Source: Burkholderiales bacterium
Lineage (GTDB): Bacteria; Pseudomonadota; Gammaproteobacteria; Burkholderiales; SG8-41
Direction: 5' to 3'
Assembly: GCA_036262035.1 (NCBI GenBank)
Contig: DATAJS010000015.1
Coordinates: forward strand, 1-64,000
DNA: 64,000 nucleotides
Program-made: the position numbers and the translations under genes
Shown here: one piece after another, positions 33,894 to 41,795 of the stretch
Numbering within the stretch: the stretch's first letter is position 1
Layout: each line of letters starts with the position of its first letter
Notes under the pieces: generated by a model
What the model was told of the DNA's origin: nothing
Database searches by the model: none
Seen by the model: the letters and a program-made list of their open reading frames with translations, nothing else

Positions 33894-34638
33894 GCTGTTT
33901 CTGCATGACCAGACAGTACAGTATCGCGCGATCCTTTTCCGTCATGAAAGGCGACGGATCGTCGGGGACGAAGCGTCGCTTGAACGCCGCGGCCGCGGCA
34001 TCGGGCCGCTCGACGCTGTAGCCGAACGCGTGGAGCAGGAGGTTCGTGTCGGCGTCCGCCGGAACCGCGGGATAGGGCGGCTCGCACCACAGCCCGTAGC
34101 CTTCCGCCGCGAGCCGCCGCCACGGAAAGAGCGCCCCGGGGTCGACCTTGCGGCCCGGCGCGACGTCGCCGTGGCCGACGATGTTCGACGACGGGATGTC
34201 GTAACGCGTCCGGATGTCGGCGAGCAGCGCCAGCAGCGCCGAGATCATCGGCTCGGCGTACGGCTCGATGCCGTCGTTGTCGAGCTCGATGCCGATCGAA
34301 ACCGAGTTGAGGTCGTCGACGCCGGCCCAGTACGACTCGCCCGCATGCCACGCGCGCGAGCGCTCGTCGACGAGCTGCATGATCCTGCCGTCGCGCGAGA
34401 TCAGGTAATGCGAGCTCACGCCCATCGCCGGATCGGTGAGCGTGCGCAGCGCCCGGCCGACGTCGCTGCCGCCCGTGTGATGTATGACGACGAAATTGGG
34501 ACGCCGGGCGTCGAAATTCGGTGACGGATGGTGCTCGACGGCGATGCCCCGCGGATGTGCGGCGTCGCGCGCCGGCGGCAGCGGCGCACAACCGCACGCG
34601 ATCGCCGCCAGGATGGCGATCGCCAGTTGCGACTTCAT
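33889..34638 (-). CDS. N-acetylmuramoyl-L-alanine amidase, probable lipoprotein (AmiD/AmpD type)
   Basis: The protein has 249 residues from ATG 34638, chosen because it yields a lipoprotein signal: MKSQLAIAILAAIAC with lipobox Ala-Ile-Ala-Cys at residues 12-15. Amidase_2 zinc ligands are in FVVIHHTGGSDV and NIVGHGDVAPGRKVDPG; LVDERSRAWHAG and IGIELDNDG are the substrate groove blocks. A C-terminal peptidoglycan-binding-like helix region follows. It would cleave muropeptides at the inner face of the outer membrane, in cell-wall recycling. Confidence 0.9.
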   Translation of the reverse strand: MKSQLAIAILAAIACGCAPLPPARDAAHPRGIAVEHHPSPNFDARRPNFVVIHHTGGSDVGRALRTLTDPAMGVSSHYLISRDGRIMQLVDERSRAWHAGESYWAGVDDLNSVSIGIELDNDGIEPYAEPMISALLALLADIRTRYDIPSSNIVGHGDVAPGRKVDPGALFPWRRLAAEGYGLWCEPPYPAVPADADTNLLLHAFGYSVERPDAAAAAFKRRFVPDDPSPFMTEKDRAILYCLVMQKQL

Positions 34639-34715
34639 TGCGTTGACCCTCCAGCGGGCGAAGCGTAGCATCGAAACGAGCGTCACGATGCATGCCACGT
34701 ACCCTCGGAGGCACC

Positions 34716-35150
34716 ATGGTAGAGCGCACCGTCAGGCAGATCATCGAAGGGCAGGAGCCGATCACCGCGCCCGCCGGCATCATGGTGAAGGAGGCCGCGC
34801 TGCTGATGAGGCAGCACAACATCGGTGCGCTGATGGTCGTCGAAGACGGCAAGCTCTGCGGCATCTTCACCGAGCGCGACGCGCTCTTTCGCGTGCTCGC
34901 CGAAGGACGCGACCCGGTCACCACGCCGCTCGACGCCGTCCTGACCCGCAATCCGCAGACGATCGCGCCCGACTGCGCCTTCGACACCGCGCTTCGCATG
35001 ATGCACGACGGCCGCTATCGCCATCTTCCCGTGGTCGACGACGGACGCGTGCTCGGCATGGTGTCGGTGCGCGACGCGCTCGGGCCGGAGCTCGAGCATT
35101 TCGTGTACGAGATGCTGCGGGAAGAGCAGATCCAGCAGGTCCTCGCGTAA
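34716..35150 (+). CDS. CBS-domain pair protein
   Basis: The protein has 144 residues from ATG 34716 (GGAGG directly upstream), preferred over ATG 34692, which lacks a site. Two CBS domains: residues 8-60 (TAPAGIMVKEAALLMRQHNI, FTERDALFRVL) and 72-130 (HDGRYRHLPVVDDGRVLGMV, SVRDALG). Such stand-alone pairs bind adenine nucleotides or NADH and act as energy sensors. Divergent from the amidase; no clear partner enzyme nearby. Confidence 0.9.
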   Translation: MVERTVRQIIEGQEPITAPAGIMVKEAALLMRQHNIGALMVVEDGKLCGIFTERDALFRVLAEGRDPVTTPLDAVLTRNPQTIAPDCAFDTALRMMHDGRYRHLPVVDDGRVLGMVSVRDALGPELEHFVYEMLREEQIQQVLA

Positions 35151-35227
35151 TTCGTTGCTTTCTGACGCTCGTGGGAATCGAAGGGGTCGCGCAGGCGCTG
35201 CTGACCGCGCGGACGAAATAGCGAGGT

Positions 35228-35316
35228 CGTCATTCCGGACGCGCGTCAGCGCGATCCGGAATCCATTTGTCAAAGCCTGAACGTCGAAACGGATTCCCGC
35301 CTTCGCGGGAATGACG
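35228..35316. repeat. REP-like repeats, two units in opposite sense
   Basis: GTCATTCCGGACGCGCGTCA ... GCGATCCGGAATCCA is followed by GGATTCCCGCCTTCGCGGGA then ATGACG. They occupy the space between two convergent genes. Confidence 0.85.
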
Positions 35317-35343
35317 TTTCTCTTTCGCGGGTGATGCTTCTCC

Positions 35344-36297
35344 CTAATTCGACGTCGCTCCCGACGCTTTCACCACCTTCGCGTATTTCACGATCTCGGC
35401 CGGGAAATACGCGGCGAACTGCTGCGGGGTGCTGCCGATCGGCTCCGAGCCTTCGCGCACGAGGGTGTCGCGCACGTCCTGCGCCTTCAACGCTTGCACG
35501 GTCTCGGCGTTCACGCGCTGGACGATGCCTGCCGGCGTGGCCGCGGGCGCGAATAGGCCGTACCAGTTGTCGGTATCGAAGCCCGGGACGACGCTCGCGA
35601 CGGTCGGCGCGTTCGGCAGCACCGCCGACGGCTTCTTCGTCGACACCGCGATCGCGTTCACCTTGGCGCTCTTGATGAACGGCAGCGCGGACGGAATCGT
35701 CGTGAACGCGACCTGGGTGTCGCCCGCCGCGACCGAGATCATCGCCGGCACGCCGCCTTTGTAAGGCACGTGCGTCATCTTCGCGCCGAGGAGCAGGCCG
35801 AGAAGCTCTCCCGAGAGATGGCTCGTCGTGCCGGCGCCGTTGGAGGCGTATGCGTAAGCGCCCGGCTTCGCCTTGATGGCCGCGACCAGCTCCTTCAGCG
35901 TGCGCGGGATCGCATTGTTCGCGACCAGGACCAGCGGCACCGAGGCGAGCAGCGACACCGGCGCGAAATCGCGGCGCGCGTCGTAGCCGAGCTTGGAATA
36001 GAGGCTCGCGTTCACCGCGAGCGACGTGCTCGTCAGCAGCAGCGTGTAGCCGTCCGGGGCCGCTTTCGCGACGATCTCCGCGCCGATGTTGCCGCCGGCA
36101 CCGGTGCGATTGTCGATGACGATCGTCTGTTTCAGCGCATCGCCGAGCTTCAGCCCGAGCAGCCGCGCGAGGATGTCGAGCCCGCCGCCGGGCGCGAACG
36201 GCACGACGATGCGGACGGGACGGGTGGGATAGGGATCTGCGGCAGCGCAGGTGCACGCCGCGCAGACGGTGACGAGAGCGAACAGGATTCGAATCAT
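35344..36297 (-). CDS. Bug/TctC family periplasmic solute receptor
   Basis: The 317-residue protein starts at ATG 36297. Signal peptide MIRILFALVTVCAACTCAAA. It contains VIDNRTGAGGNIGAEIVAKA, APDGYTLLLTST, LGYDARRDFAPV and HVPYKGGVPAMISVAAGD. The binding-loop Pro is Thr (DNRTGAGG). The gene follows the flavodoxin-like gene on the same strand, 21 bases after its stop. Confidence 0.93.
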   Translation of the reverse strand: MIRILFALVTVCAACTCAAADPYPTRPVRIVVPFAPGGGLDILARLLGLKLGDALKQTIVIDNRTGAGGNIGAEIVAKAAPDGYTLLLTSTSLAVNASLYSKLGYDARRDFAPVSLLASVPLVLVANNAIPRTLKELVAAIKAKPGAYAYASNGAGTTSHLSGELLGLLLGAKMTHVPYKGGVPAMISVAAGDTQVAFTTIPSALPFIKSAKVNAIAVSTKKPSAVLPNAPTVASVVPGFDTDNWYGLFAPAATPAGIVQRVNAETVQALKAQDVRDTLVREGSEPIGSTPQQFAAYFPAEIVKYAKVVKASGATSN

Positions 36298-36318
36298 GTT
36301 TGTGCGGTTGGAAAGAAG

Positions 36319-36810
36319 TCAGAAGATTCCCATGGCGATGCCCGCCGCGATCGCAGCGCCGGTTTCTTCGCAGCGCTTCAATTCGTCGGCGGGAATCGTC
36401 TTGGGCGCGAGTATGGCCTCGGGCGTCTGCGCGTGCGTGCACACGATGATCGGCTCGCACACCGCCTTGAGCCGCCATCCGGTGCAGATGCGCTCGATCT
36501 GGCGCACCGCGTTCGTGCCGTCGCTGCCGGCGCAGACGAGGGTCGCGTACGGCCGCGCGGCGATGCGGTCGAGCGCGACGTAGTAGGTGCGGTCGAAGAA
36601 ATCCTTCATCACGCCCGCCATCGAGGCGAGGTTCTCGGGCGTGACGAAGACATAGCCGTCGGCGGCGAGCACGTCTTCGCCCGCCGCCTCGGCGGCGCGC
36701 AGCAGCCTCACGTTCACCTGAGGCTCGGCCGCCGCGCCTTTGCGCGCCGCGTCGGCCATCTGGGCGGAGCCGCCCGTCATCGTGTGATAGACGATGAGGA
36801 GCGTCTTCAA
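36319..36810 (-). CDS. Flavodoxin-like NAD(P)H-dependent FMN protein
   Basis: The 163-residue protein starts at TTG 36810: KTLLIVYHTMTGGSAQMADA places the FMN phosphate loop T-x-T-G-like motif right after the first strand. GYVFVTPENLASMAGVMKDF and FDRTYYVAL resemble WrbA/flavodoxin-fold reductases. The start region is the third copy of a 45-base tandem repeat, and the TTG overlaps the stop of a 30-codon leader frame (TTGA). It probably reduces quinones or serves as an electron carrier. Part of a unit with the ModA-like gene upstream and the Bug gene downstream. Confidence 0.82.
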   Translation of the reverse strand: MKTLLIVYHTMTGGSAQMADAARKGAAAEPQVNVRLLRAAEAAGEDVLAADGYVFVTPENLASMAGVMKDFFDRTYYVALDRIAARPYATLVCAGSDGTNAVRQIERICTGWRLKAVCEPIIVCTHAQTPEAILAPKTIPADELKRCEETGAAIAAGIAMGIF

Positions 36811-36906
36811 CCGGCGCTCCTCATGTCGTGATAGACGATGAGGAGCGTCTTCAAACCGGCGCTCCTCATGTCGTGAGAGACGATGAGGAGCGTCTTCAAA
36901 CCGGCT
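36775..36906 (-). repeat. Three tandem 45-base copies of a gene start
   Basis: On the minus strand, CCGGTTTGAAGACGCTCCTC followed by ATCGTCTATCACGACATGAG then GAGCG is present twice in full; a third copy merges into the flavodoxin-like gene and lacks one T (CCGGTTGAAG). Each unit also contains ATGAGGAGCG and its complement CGCTCCTCAT. The period of 45 is exactly 15 codons. Confidence 0.9.
36807..36899 (-). CDS. Leader peptide made of a duplicated flavodoxin N-terminus
   Basis: From TTG 36899, which overlaps the ModA-like stop as TTGA, the frame reads KTLLIVSHDMRSAG then LKTLLIVYHDMRSAG and stops at TGA 36807-36809. It is two copies of the first strand of the flavodoxin gene plus a linker. 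Its stop overlaps the real flavodoxin TTG (36808-36810), again as TTGA. The single-base loss in the third repeat copy created this stop. The peptide itself may have no role, but its translation could feed ribosomes to the next start. Confidence 0.45.
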   Translation of the reverse strand: MKTLLIVSHDMRSAGLKTLLIVYHDMRSAG

Positions 36907-37588
36907 CGTGGCCTTTCTCGCGGAACACGCGTTTCGCTTCGGCGGTGGCGAGAAAGTCGATGAAGGCCTGCGCGGCTTCGCGGCTCGCCGCATTCGCGAA
37001 GATGCCCACCGCGCTGGTCGAGATCGCCTGCACGTCCGCGGGCAGCGGACCGACCAGCTCGACGCCTTCCACCGCGAGGAGCTCGGGGATCTGCTGCACC
37101 GCGAGCTCGACCTCGCCGCGTGCGAGCACCTCGGCGACGAGCCCGCCGGCCTGGCGGTGCGCCTTCGCCTTGATCGCCTCGGCGATGCCGAGATCCGCGA
37201 TCACGCGCGAGAAGTGGATGCCGCTCGCGCCTTCGCTGGTGAAGATGAGCGACGGCGTCTCCAGGAGCGTCTTCTTCAGGGCGTCGACGGTGCTCACGTC
37301 CGGCTTGGGTGCGCCCTTGCGCACGGCGACGCCCACGCCGCAGCGCGCGACCTTGCGCACGCTGTCGCCGTCGATCTTGCCTTCGCCGACCAGCTTCTCG
37401 ATCGCCGCCGCGCCGAGGATCGCCACGTCGCCGGACTCTCCGGCGGCGATCCGCCGCAGCATCACCTGCGCCGGATCGAAGCTCGCATCCAGCGTGTATC
37501 CGCTGTCCTTTGCGAACTGCGGGCCCAGGACCTTCAGCACCCCGTGCACGCTGTTCGACGTCAGCAACTTCAGATTTTTTCCGTTCAC
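36896..37588 (-). CDS. ModA-like substrate-binding protein without signal peptide
   Basis: The 230-residue protein starts at ATG 37588. The fold is that of molybdate/tungstate-binding ModA proteins: KLLTSNSVHGVLKVLGPQFA, GESGDVAILGAAAIEKLV, SLIFTSEGASGIHFSRVIAD, and C-terminal FIDFLATAEAKRVFREKGHE. Unlike typical ModA it begins directly with the first strand after MNGKNL and has no export signal, so it is either cytoplasmic or its signal has been lost. No ModB/ModC genes follow. It leads the unit with the flavodoxin-like and Bug genes. Confidence 0.82.
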   Translation of the reverse strand: MNGKNLKLLTSNSVHGVLKVLGPQFAKDSGYTLDASFDPAQVMLRRIAAGESGDVAILGAAAIEKLVGEGKIDGDSVRKVARCGVGVAVRKGAPKPDVSTVDALKKTLLETPSLIFTSEGASGIHFSRVIADLGIAEAIKAKAHRQAGGLVAEVLARGEVELAVQQIPELLAVEGVELVGPLPADVQAISTSAVGIFANAASREAAQAFIDFLATAEAKRVFREKGHEPV

Positions 37589-37613
37589 CCGTTCACCCGT
37601 TCACGCCTTTGAA

Positions 37614-38555
37614 TCAATCGACTTTGGCTCCGGACACTTTGATCACCTTCTCGAACTTCGCCGCTTCGGACCTGATGTAAGCGGTGAACTGCTCCGGCGT
37701 CGTCGCGAGCGCTTCGACGCCCATCGCGGCATAGCGCTCCCTGACGTCGAGCATCGTATGGATGCGCGCGATCTGCGCCGCGAGCTTCGCGACGATCTCC
37801 TTCGGCGTCGCCCGCGGGGCGAGTATGCCCCACCAGTTGTCGAGCGCATAACCCGGAACGCCCGACTCGGCGACGGTGCGCATCTCGGGATAGAGCGGCG
37901 TGCGCTTCGCACCGGTCACCGCGATCGCGCGCAGCTTGCCCGATTTCGCGTGAGGCAGTGCGATCGGCATGTCCGAAAACAGGATCTGCACCGCGCCCGC
38001 GATCAGGTCGTTCAGGGCGAGCACGGTCCCCTTGTAAGGCACGTGCACGATGTTCACGCCCGCCTGCATGCGGAACATCTCGCCGCCGAGGTACGCGAGC
38101 GTGCCCGCGCCGCCGGAACCGTAATTGAGCGCGCCGGGTCTCGCTTTGGCGAGCTGGACCAGATCGCCGACCGATTTCGCGGGCAGCGACGGCGTGATCA
38201 CGAGGAGCTGCGGGGCGGTGCCGACCTGCGTCAGCGCCACGAAGTCGCGGAAGGTGTCGTACGGAATCCTGCTGTAGAGGAACGGGTTGGTCGCGAACTG
38301 GCTGAGGTTGCCGTGGAGCAGGGTGTAGCCGTCCGCCGGCGCACGCGCGGCGATCTCGGTGCCGATGATGCCGCTCGCGCCGGGGCGCGTGTCCACCACC
38401 ACCTGCTGGCCCCACGCTTCGGTCATCTTCTGGCCGAGGATGCGCGCGAGAGTGTCCGAAGTGCCGCCGGGCGAGAACGGCACGAGCATGCGGATCGGGC
38501 GTTGCGGATAGTCGGCCGCGGAGACAGAGCAAACGACCAACGCCGCCATTGTCAT
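37614..38555 (-). CDS. Bug/TctC family periplasmic solute receptor
   Basis: A start at ATG 38555 gives 313 residues with signal MTMAALVVCSVSAAD. The frame is open further upstream (RRRWRLA), but that part is encoded by a dispersed repeat. The protein contains VVVDTRPGASGIIGTEIAAR, APADGYTLLHGN, IPYDTFRDFVAL and HVPYKGTVLALNDLIAGA. DNRP is DTRP here. Either the repeat supplies the basic signal n-region or the original start was overwritten; the exact start is uncertain. It precedes the ModA-like gene by 25 bases. Confidence 0.88.
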   Translation of the reverse strand: MTMAALVVCSVSAADYPQRPIRMLVPFSPGGTSDTLARILGQKMTEAWGQQVVVDTRPGASGIIGTEIAARAPADGYTLLHGNLSQFATNPFLYSRIPYDTFRDFVALTQVGTAPQLLVITPSLPAKSVGDLVQLAKARPGALNYGSGGAGTLAYLGGEMFRMQAGVNIVHVPYKGTVLALNDLIAGAVQILFSDMPIALPHAKSGKLRAIAVTGAKRTPLYPEMRTVAESGVPGYALDNWWGILAPRATPKEIVAKLAAQIARIHTMLDVRERYAAMGVEALATTPEQFTAYIRSEAAKFEKVIKVSGAKVD

Positions 38556-38645
38556 CGCGAGCCGCCAACGGCGGCGTGGCGATCTCGTTGCGAACGCTGA
38601 TCGAGCGTCTCGGGATTGCTTCGTCACTTCGTTCCTCGCAATGAC
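38551..38645. repeat. Dispersed repeat, CATTGCGAGGAACG type, at a gene start
   Basis: GTCATCGCGAGCCGCCAACG ... CGGGATTGCTTCGTCACTTC ... GTTCCTCGCAATGAC is an inverted copy of the element at 15105-15190. Its left edge touches the start of the Bug gene on the minus strand. Confidence 0.75.
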
Positions 38646-38698
38646 AGGTTCCTCGAAGCGTATCCTATAATCGAACAACGTTCCGTTCGGTGCATCCC

Positions 38699-40072
38699 AT
38701 GAAAGAAATCCGCATCCTGTCCGCCACCGGCATCCTCGGCTCGGGCTTCAAGGAAGAGACGATGAAGCGCGCCATGGCGCTGAATCCCGACTTCATCGGC
38801 GCCGATTCGGGCTCGACCGATCCCGGCCCGCACTATCTCGGCTCCGGCGACACGCTGTTCTCCGAGTCCGCGTACAAGCGCGACTTGCGCCTCATGCTGC
38901 TCGCCGGCCGCGCCGCGAAGATCCCGGTGATCGTCGGCTCGGCGTGCACGTCGGGCAGCGACGCGCAGCTCGCGAAGCTCACGCGCATCGCGCGCGAGAT
39001 CGCGAAGGAGGAAGGACTTTCGTTCAAGCTCGCGGCGATCCACAGCGAGCAGGACAAGGACTATCTCAAGCGCAAGCTGAAGGAGAAGAAGATTCGCCCG
39101 CTCGCCAACGCGCCTCACCTCGACGAAGCGGTGATCGACCGCAGCGAGCACATCGTCGGCATGGCGGGGATCGAGCCGTTCTGCGAAGCGCTCGACAACG
39201 GCGCGGACGTGGTCCTCGCGGGGCGTTCGAGCGACACCTCGATCTTCTCGGCGATGCCGACCATGCGCGGCATCAACCCCGCGACCGTGTGGCACGCGGC
39301 GAAGATCCTCGAATGCGGCGCGGCGTGCGTGGTGCAGCGCAAGTATCCCGACTGCAACTTCGCGATCGTGCGCGACGATCACTTCATCGTCGACCCGCCG
39401 AATCCCGACTATCGCTGCGATCCCGACAGCGTAGCGTCGCACAACCTCTACGAGAACTCGACGCCTTACGTGCTGGTCGAGCCGTCGGGCGTGCTCGACA
39501 CCTTCAACGCGAAATACGAAGCGATCTCCGATCGCGCGGTGAAAGTCTCGGGCAGCACCTTCAGGAAGGCCGAGACCTACACGATCAAGCTCGAAGGTGC
39601 CGAGCTCGCCGGCTACCAGGCGATCATCGTCGGCAGCGTGCGCGATCCGATCATCCTGCGGCAGTTCGATTCGTGGCTGTCCGGGCTCATGAAAGCGGCG
39701 CGCGACCGCATCGCGGCGGTGTTCGGTCCGGGGATCGAGGACAGGCACAAGCTCGACGTGCGGGTCTTCGGCCGGAACGCGACGATGGGGCCGCTGGAGC
39801 CGGAGACTTCGATCGGTCACGAAGTGGGACTTCTATTCCAGGCGACCGCGGACACCCAGGAGCTTGCCACCGCGCTGATGAAATCGGTGAGCCACATCGC
39901 GGTCCACTACCCGGTGCCCGAGTGGACCGGCCTCATCACCTCGATCGCGTATCCGTATTCGCCGGCGGAGATCCCGCGCGGTCCGAGCTATCGCTTCAAC
40001 ATGAACCACGTCGTCGAGCCCGCGACGCCGCTCGAGATGTTCCGGATCGAATACGAGAGGATCGCGGCCTGA
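38699..40072 (+). CDS. AtuA-like (DUF1446) acyclic terpene utilisation family protein
   Basis: The 457-residue protein starts at ATG 38699. Blocks include ILSATGILGSGFKEETMKRA, DFIGADSGSTDPGPHYLGSG, GSACTSGSDAQLAKLTRIAR and AGRSSDTSIFSAMPTMRGIN, typical of the AtuA/DUF1446 family. AtuA takes part in citronellol/geraniol degradation, but its chemistry is not established, and many members occur outside that pathway. It is paired with a DUF4387 gene one base after its stop, an arrangement shared by many bacteria. Confidence 0.88.
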   Translation: MKEIRILSATGILGSGFKEETMKRAMALNPDFIGADSGSTDPGPHYLGSGDTLFSESAYKRDLRLMLLAGRAAKIPVIVGSACTSGSDAQLAKLTRIAREIAKEEGLSFKLAAIHSEQDKDYLKRKLKEKKIRPLANAPHLDEAVIDRSEHIVGMAGIEPFCEALDNGADVVLAGRSSDTSIFSAMPTMRGINPATVWHAAKILECGAACVVQRKYPDCNFAIVRDDHFIVDPPNPDYRCDPDSVASHNLYENSTPYVLVEPSGVLDTFNAKYEAISDRAVKVSGSTFRKAETYTIKLEGAELAGYQAIIVGSVRDPIILRQFDSWLSGLMKAARDRIAAVFGPGIEDRHKLDVRVFGRNATMGPLEPETSIGHEVGLLFQATADTQELATALMKSVSHIAVHYPVPEWTGLITSIAYPYSPAEIPRGPSYRFNMNHVVEPATPLEMFRIEYERIAA

Positions 40073-40073
40073 C

Positions 40074-40385
40074 ATGGCAAAAAAACTCTGGGAGCTCACC
40101 AAGCTCATCCGCAGCAAGAATTCGGGTCCGTTCGAGCTCACTTTCGACGTCATCTTCAAGGATCGCGAAGGCTACGAGAAAGTGCGCGACGCGAAGCTCA
40201 TCAGCGCCGAGTGGTTCGCGAAGACCTATCGCCTGACGCCCGAAGTGGTGCAGGTGATCGATTACGACGCGGCGAACGCGATCAAGATCACCATCCCGCG
40301 GCCGGTCATCTCGGGCGACATCAACGATTCGGACGTCTACGGCGGTCAGCAGCACGGGCCGCTGGTGGATATCGAGGTGCCGTAG
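40074..40385 (+). CDS. DUF4387 family protein
   Basis: The 103-residue protein starts at ATG 40074. KLWELTKLIRSKNSGPFELT, FDVIFKD, ISAEWFAKTYRLTPEVVQVI and ITIPRPVISGDINDSDVYGG are the conserved blocks of DUF4387, nearly always encoded beside AtuA-like proteins. It is likely the small subunit of a heteromeric enzyme with the preceding protein; the reaction is unknown. Confidence 0.87.
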   Translation: MAKKLWELTKLIRSKNSGPFELTFDVIFKDREGYEKVRDAKLISAEWFAKTYRLTPEVVQVIDYDAANAIKITIPRPVISGDINDSDVYGGQQHGPLVDIEVP

Positions 40386-40392
40386 GAGGACC

Positions 40393-40514
40393 GTCATTCC
40401 TGCGGAGGGGATCGATTCGACATCGGGTGCCGTAGCCCGTCATTCCTGCGGAGGGATCGATTCGACATCGGGTGCCGTAGCCGTCATTCCCGCGAAGGCG
40501 GGAATCCATTTTTT
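40393..40514. repeat. Tandem and REP-like repeats
   Basis: Two direct copies of a 47-48-base unit (GTCATTCCTGCGGAGGGATC ... CATCGGGTGCCGTAGCC) are followed by GTCATTCCCGCGAAGGCGGG and AATCCATTTTTT. The right edge abuts the truncated metallo-hydrolase gene. Confidence 0.8.
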
Positions 40515-40524
40515 GCGTCGAGGT

Positions 40525-41328
40525 CGCTATCAGAACACTACTCGCGTCGCTCCTTGCACCGTCCCGCCGCTCGGATTCCGTGCCGCGGATGTCACGCGCG
40601 CGGACCTGATCCTCATCGGCCACGGCCACGTCGATCACATGTCCGATGCCGCCGAAGTCGGCGCGCGCACCGGCGCGACGGTGGTCGGCGCTCCGGTGAC
40701 GACGGAAAAGCTGCTCACTCAGCCGATTCCCAAGGAGCAAGTGAAGACGGTCACCGGCCGCGGCGGCGAGACGATGCGCTTCAAGGGCTACACCGTCGAG
40801 CCCATCCTCGGCCGTCACGGCGAGCCGCCGCCCGCGGTCGCCAAGGCCTTCGGCGATGCGCTCAAGGCCACGACCACGCCGCCCACGAAGGAGCAGACGG
40901 AGGAGCTCGCCCGCATCCGCGCCAAAGGCACGAGCGACAAGCGCGTGCTCGCCGAAGGCACGATCGCGTACCTCATCACCTTCGATACCGGCTTTCGGCT
41001 CATGTGGCGCAACAGCGGCGGTGCGGTGACCGATTACGAGAAAGCCGTCATGGCCCGGGTCGGGCGCGTCGACGTCGCGCTGGTCGCGGTGTCGGCGTCG
41101 TACATCCAGGAGCTCACGGTGAAGCAGGCGCTGGAGCATGCGCGCACCTACAGGCCCGACGTCTACATGCCCGGCCACCACGACGGGTCGTACAACAACC
41201 TGTGGCGCCCGACCGAGCCGCTGTTCCAGGCGATCAAGGACGAGAACCCGGCGATCGTGGCGGTCTCGAAGTCGTACCGCGAGCCGACCTGCTTCGATAC
41301 CCGGATCAACACACAGACACGTCGATAG
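40525..41328 (+). pseudogene. MBL-fold metallo-hydrolase lacking its N-terminus
   Basis: The main frame shows DLILIGHGHVDHMSDAAEVG (HxHxDH zinc motif), GRHGEPPPAVAKAFG, RLMWRNSGGAVTDYEKAVMA and MPGHHDGSYNNLW, then YREPTCFDTRINTQTRR to TGA 41326. The first 60-80 residues of the fold, upstream of the zinc motif, are missing. Just before, another frame encodes IRTLLASLLAPS, like a signal-peptide core, so a deletion joined the leader to the domain out of frame next to the repeat block. An open start exists only inside the repeat (TTG 40513). Probably non-functional. Confidence 0.65.
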
Positions 41329-41336
41329 CGGCTGAG

Positions 41337-41795
41337 CTACACCGCGATGTCGAAGTGCAGCACGTCCTCGCGCACGCCCAGCTTGGTGTAGAGCGCGATC
41401 GCGGCGTCGTCGCCGGGGTCCGCCTGCACGAAGACGACCCACGCGCCGCGTGACGCGGCGATCTTCTTCAATTCTTCGATGAGCGCCGTGGCGATGCCCT
41501 GCCGCCGATGCGCTTCGGCGACCGCGAGATCGTAGATGTAGATCTCGCTGCGCTCCTGCTCGAACTTGTGCAGCTCATACGCCGCGAGCGCGCCCACCAC
41601 CTGTCCGTCCTTCAGCGCGGCGAGCGCGATGAACGACTCTCTCGCCAGCAGGCGCTCGACGTAGCCTGCGCTCGGCGGCGCGCGCCGGTAGCTTTCGGCG
41701 TCGCCGAACGCCGCGCCGAACAATTCCAGGATGGCGTATAACAGCGCGACGTCTTTGGCGGCGAGCGTGTGTATCGTGAGATCGGAGGCCGGCAT
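41337..41795 (-). CDS. GNAT acetyltransferase of the AAC(3)-I (aminoglycoside 3-N-acetyltransferase) type
   Basis: The 152-residue protein starts at ATG 41795. Block for block it follows AAC(3)-I enzymes: [56 protein letters not shown] (acetyl-CoA loop RxxGxA), [20 protein letters not shown] and [10 protein letters not shown]. The QAD(P/Y)GDDxA acidic stretch contacts the aminoglycoside in AacC1. It is chromosomal here, with the same composition as its neighbours and not in the cassette array, so it may be an ancestral or housekeeping relative. Activity on gentamicin-type drugs is plausible but unproven. Confidence 0.82.
   Translation of the reverse strand: MPASDLTIHTLAAKDVALLYAILELFGAAFGDAESYRRAPPSAGYVERLLARESFIALAALKDGQVVGALAAYELHKFEQERSEIYIYDLAVAEAHRRQGIATALIEELKKIAASRGAWVVFVQADPGDDAAIALYTKLGVREDVLHFDIAV

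Noticed and set aside
36775-36906. Short tandem repeats taken as a CRISPR array
   Set aside because: Only three copies, no unique spacers, and the unit is the flavodoxin gene's own start.
40393-40514. Direct 47-48-base repeats as a CRISPR or iteron origin
   Set aside because: Two copies with no spacer variation, joined to a known REP-like unit and not near any replication or cas gene.
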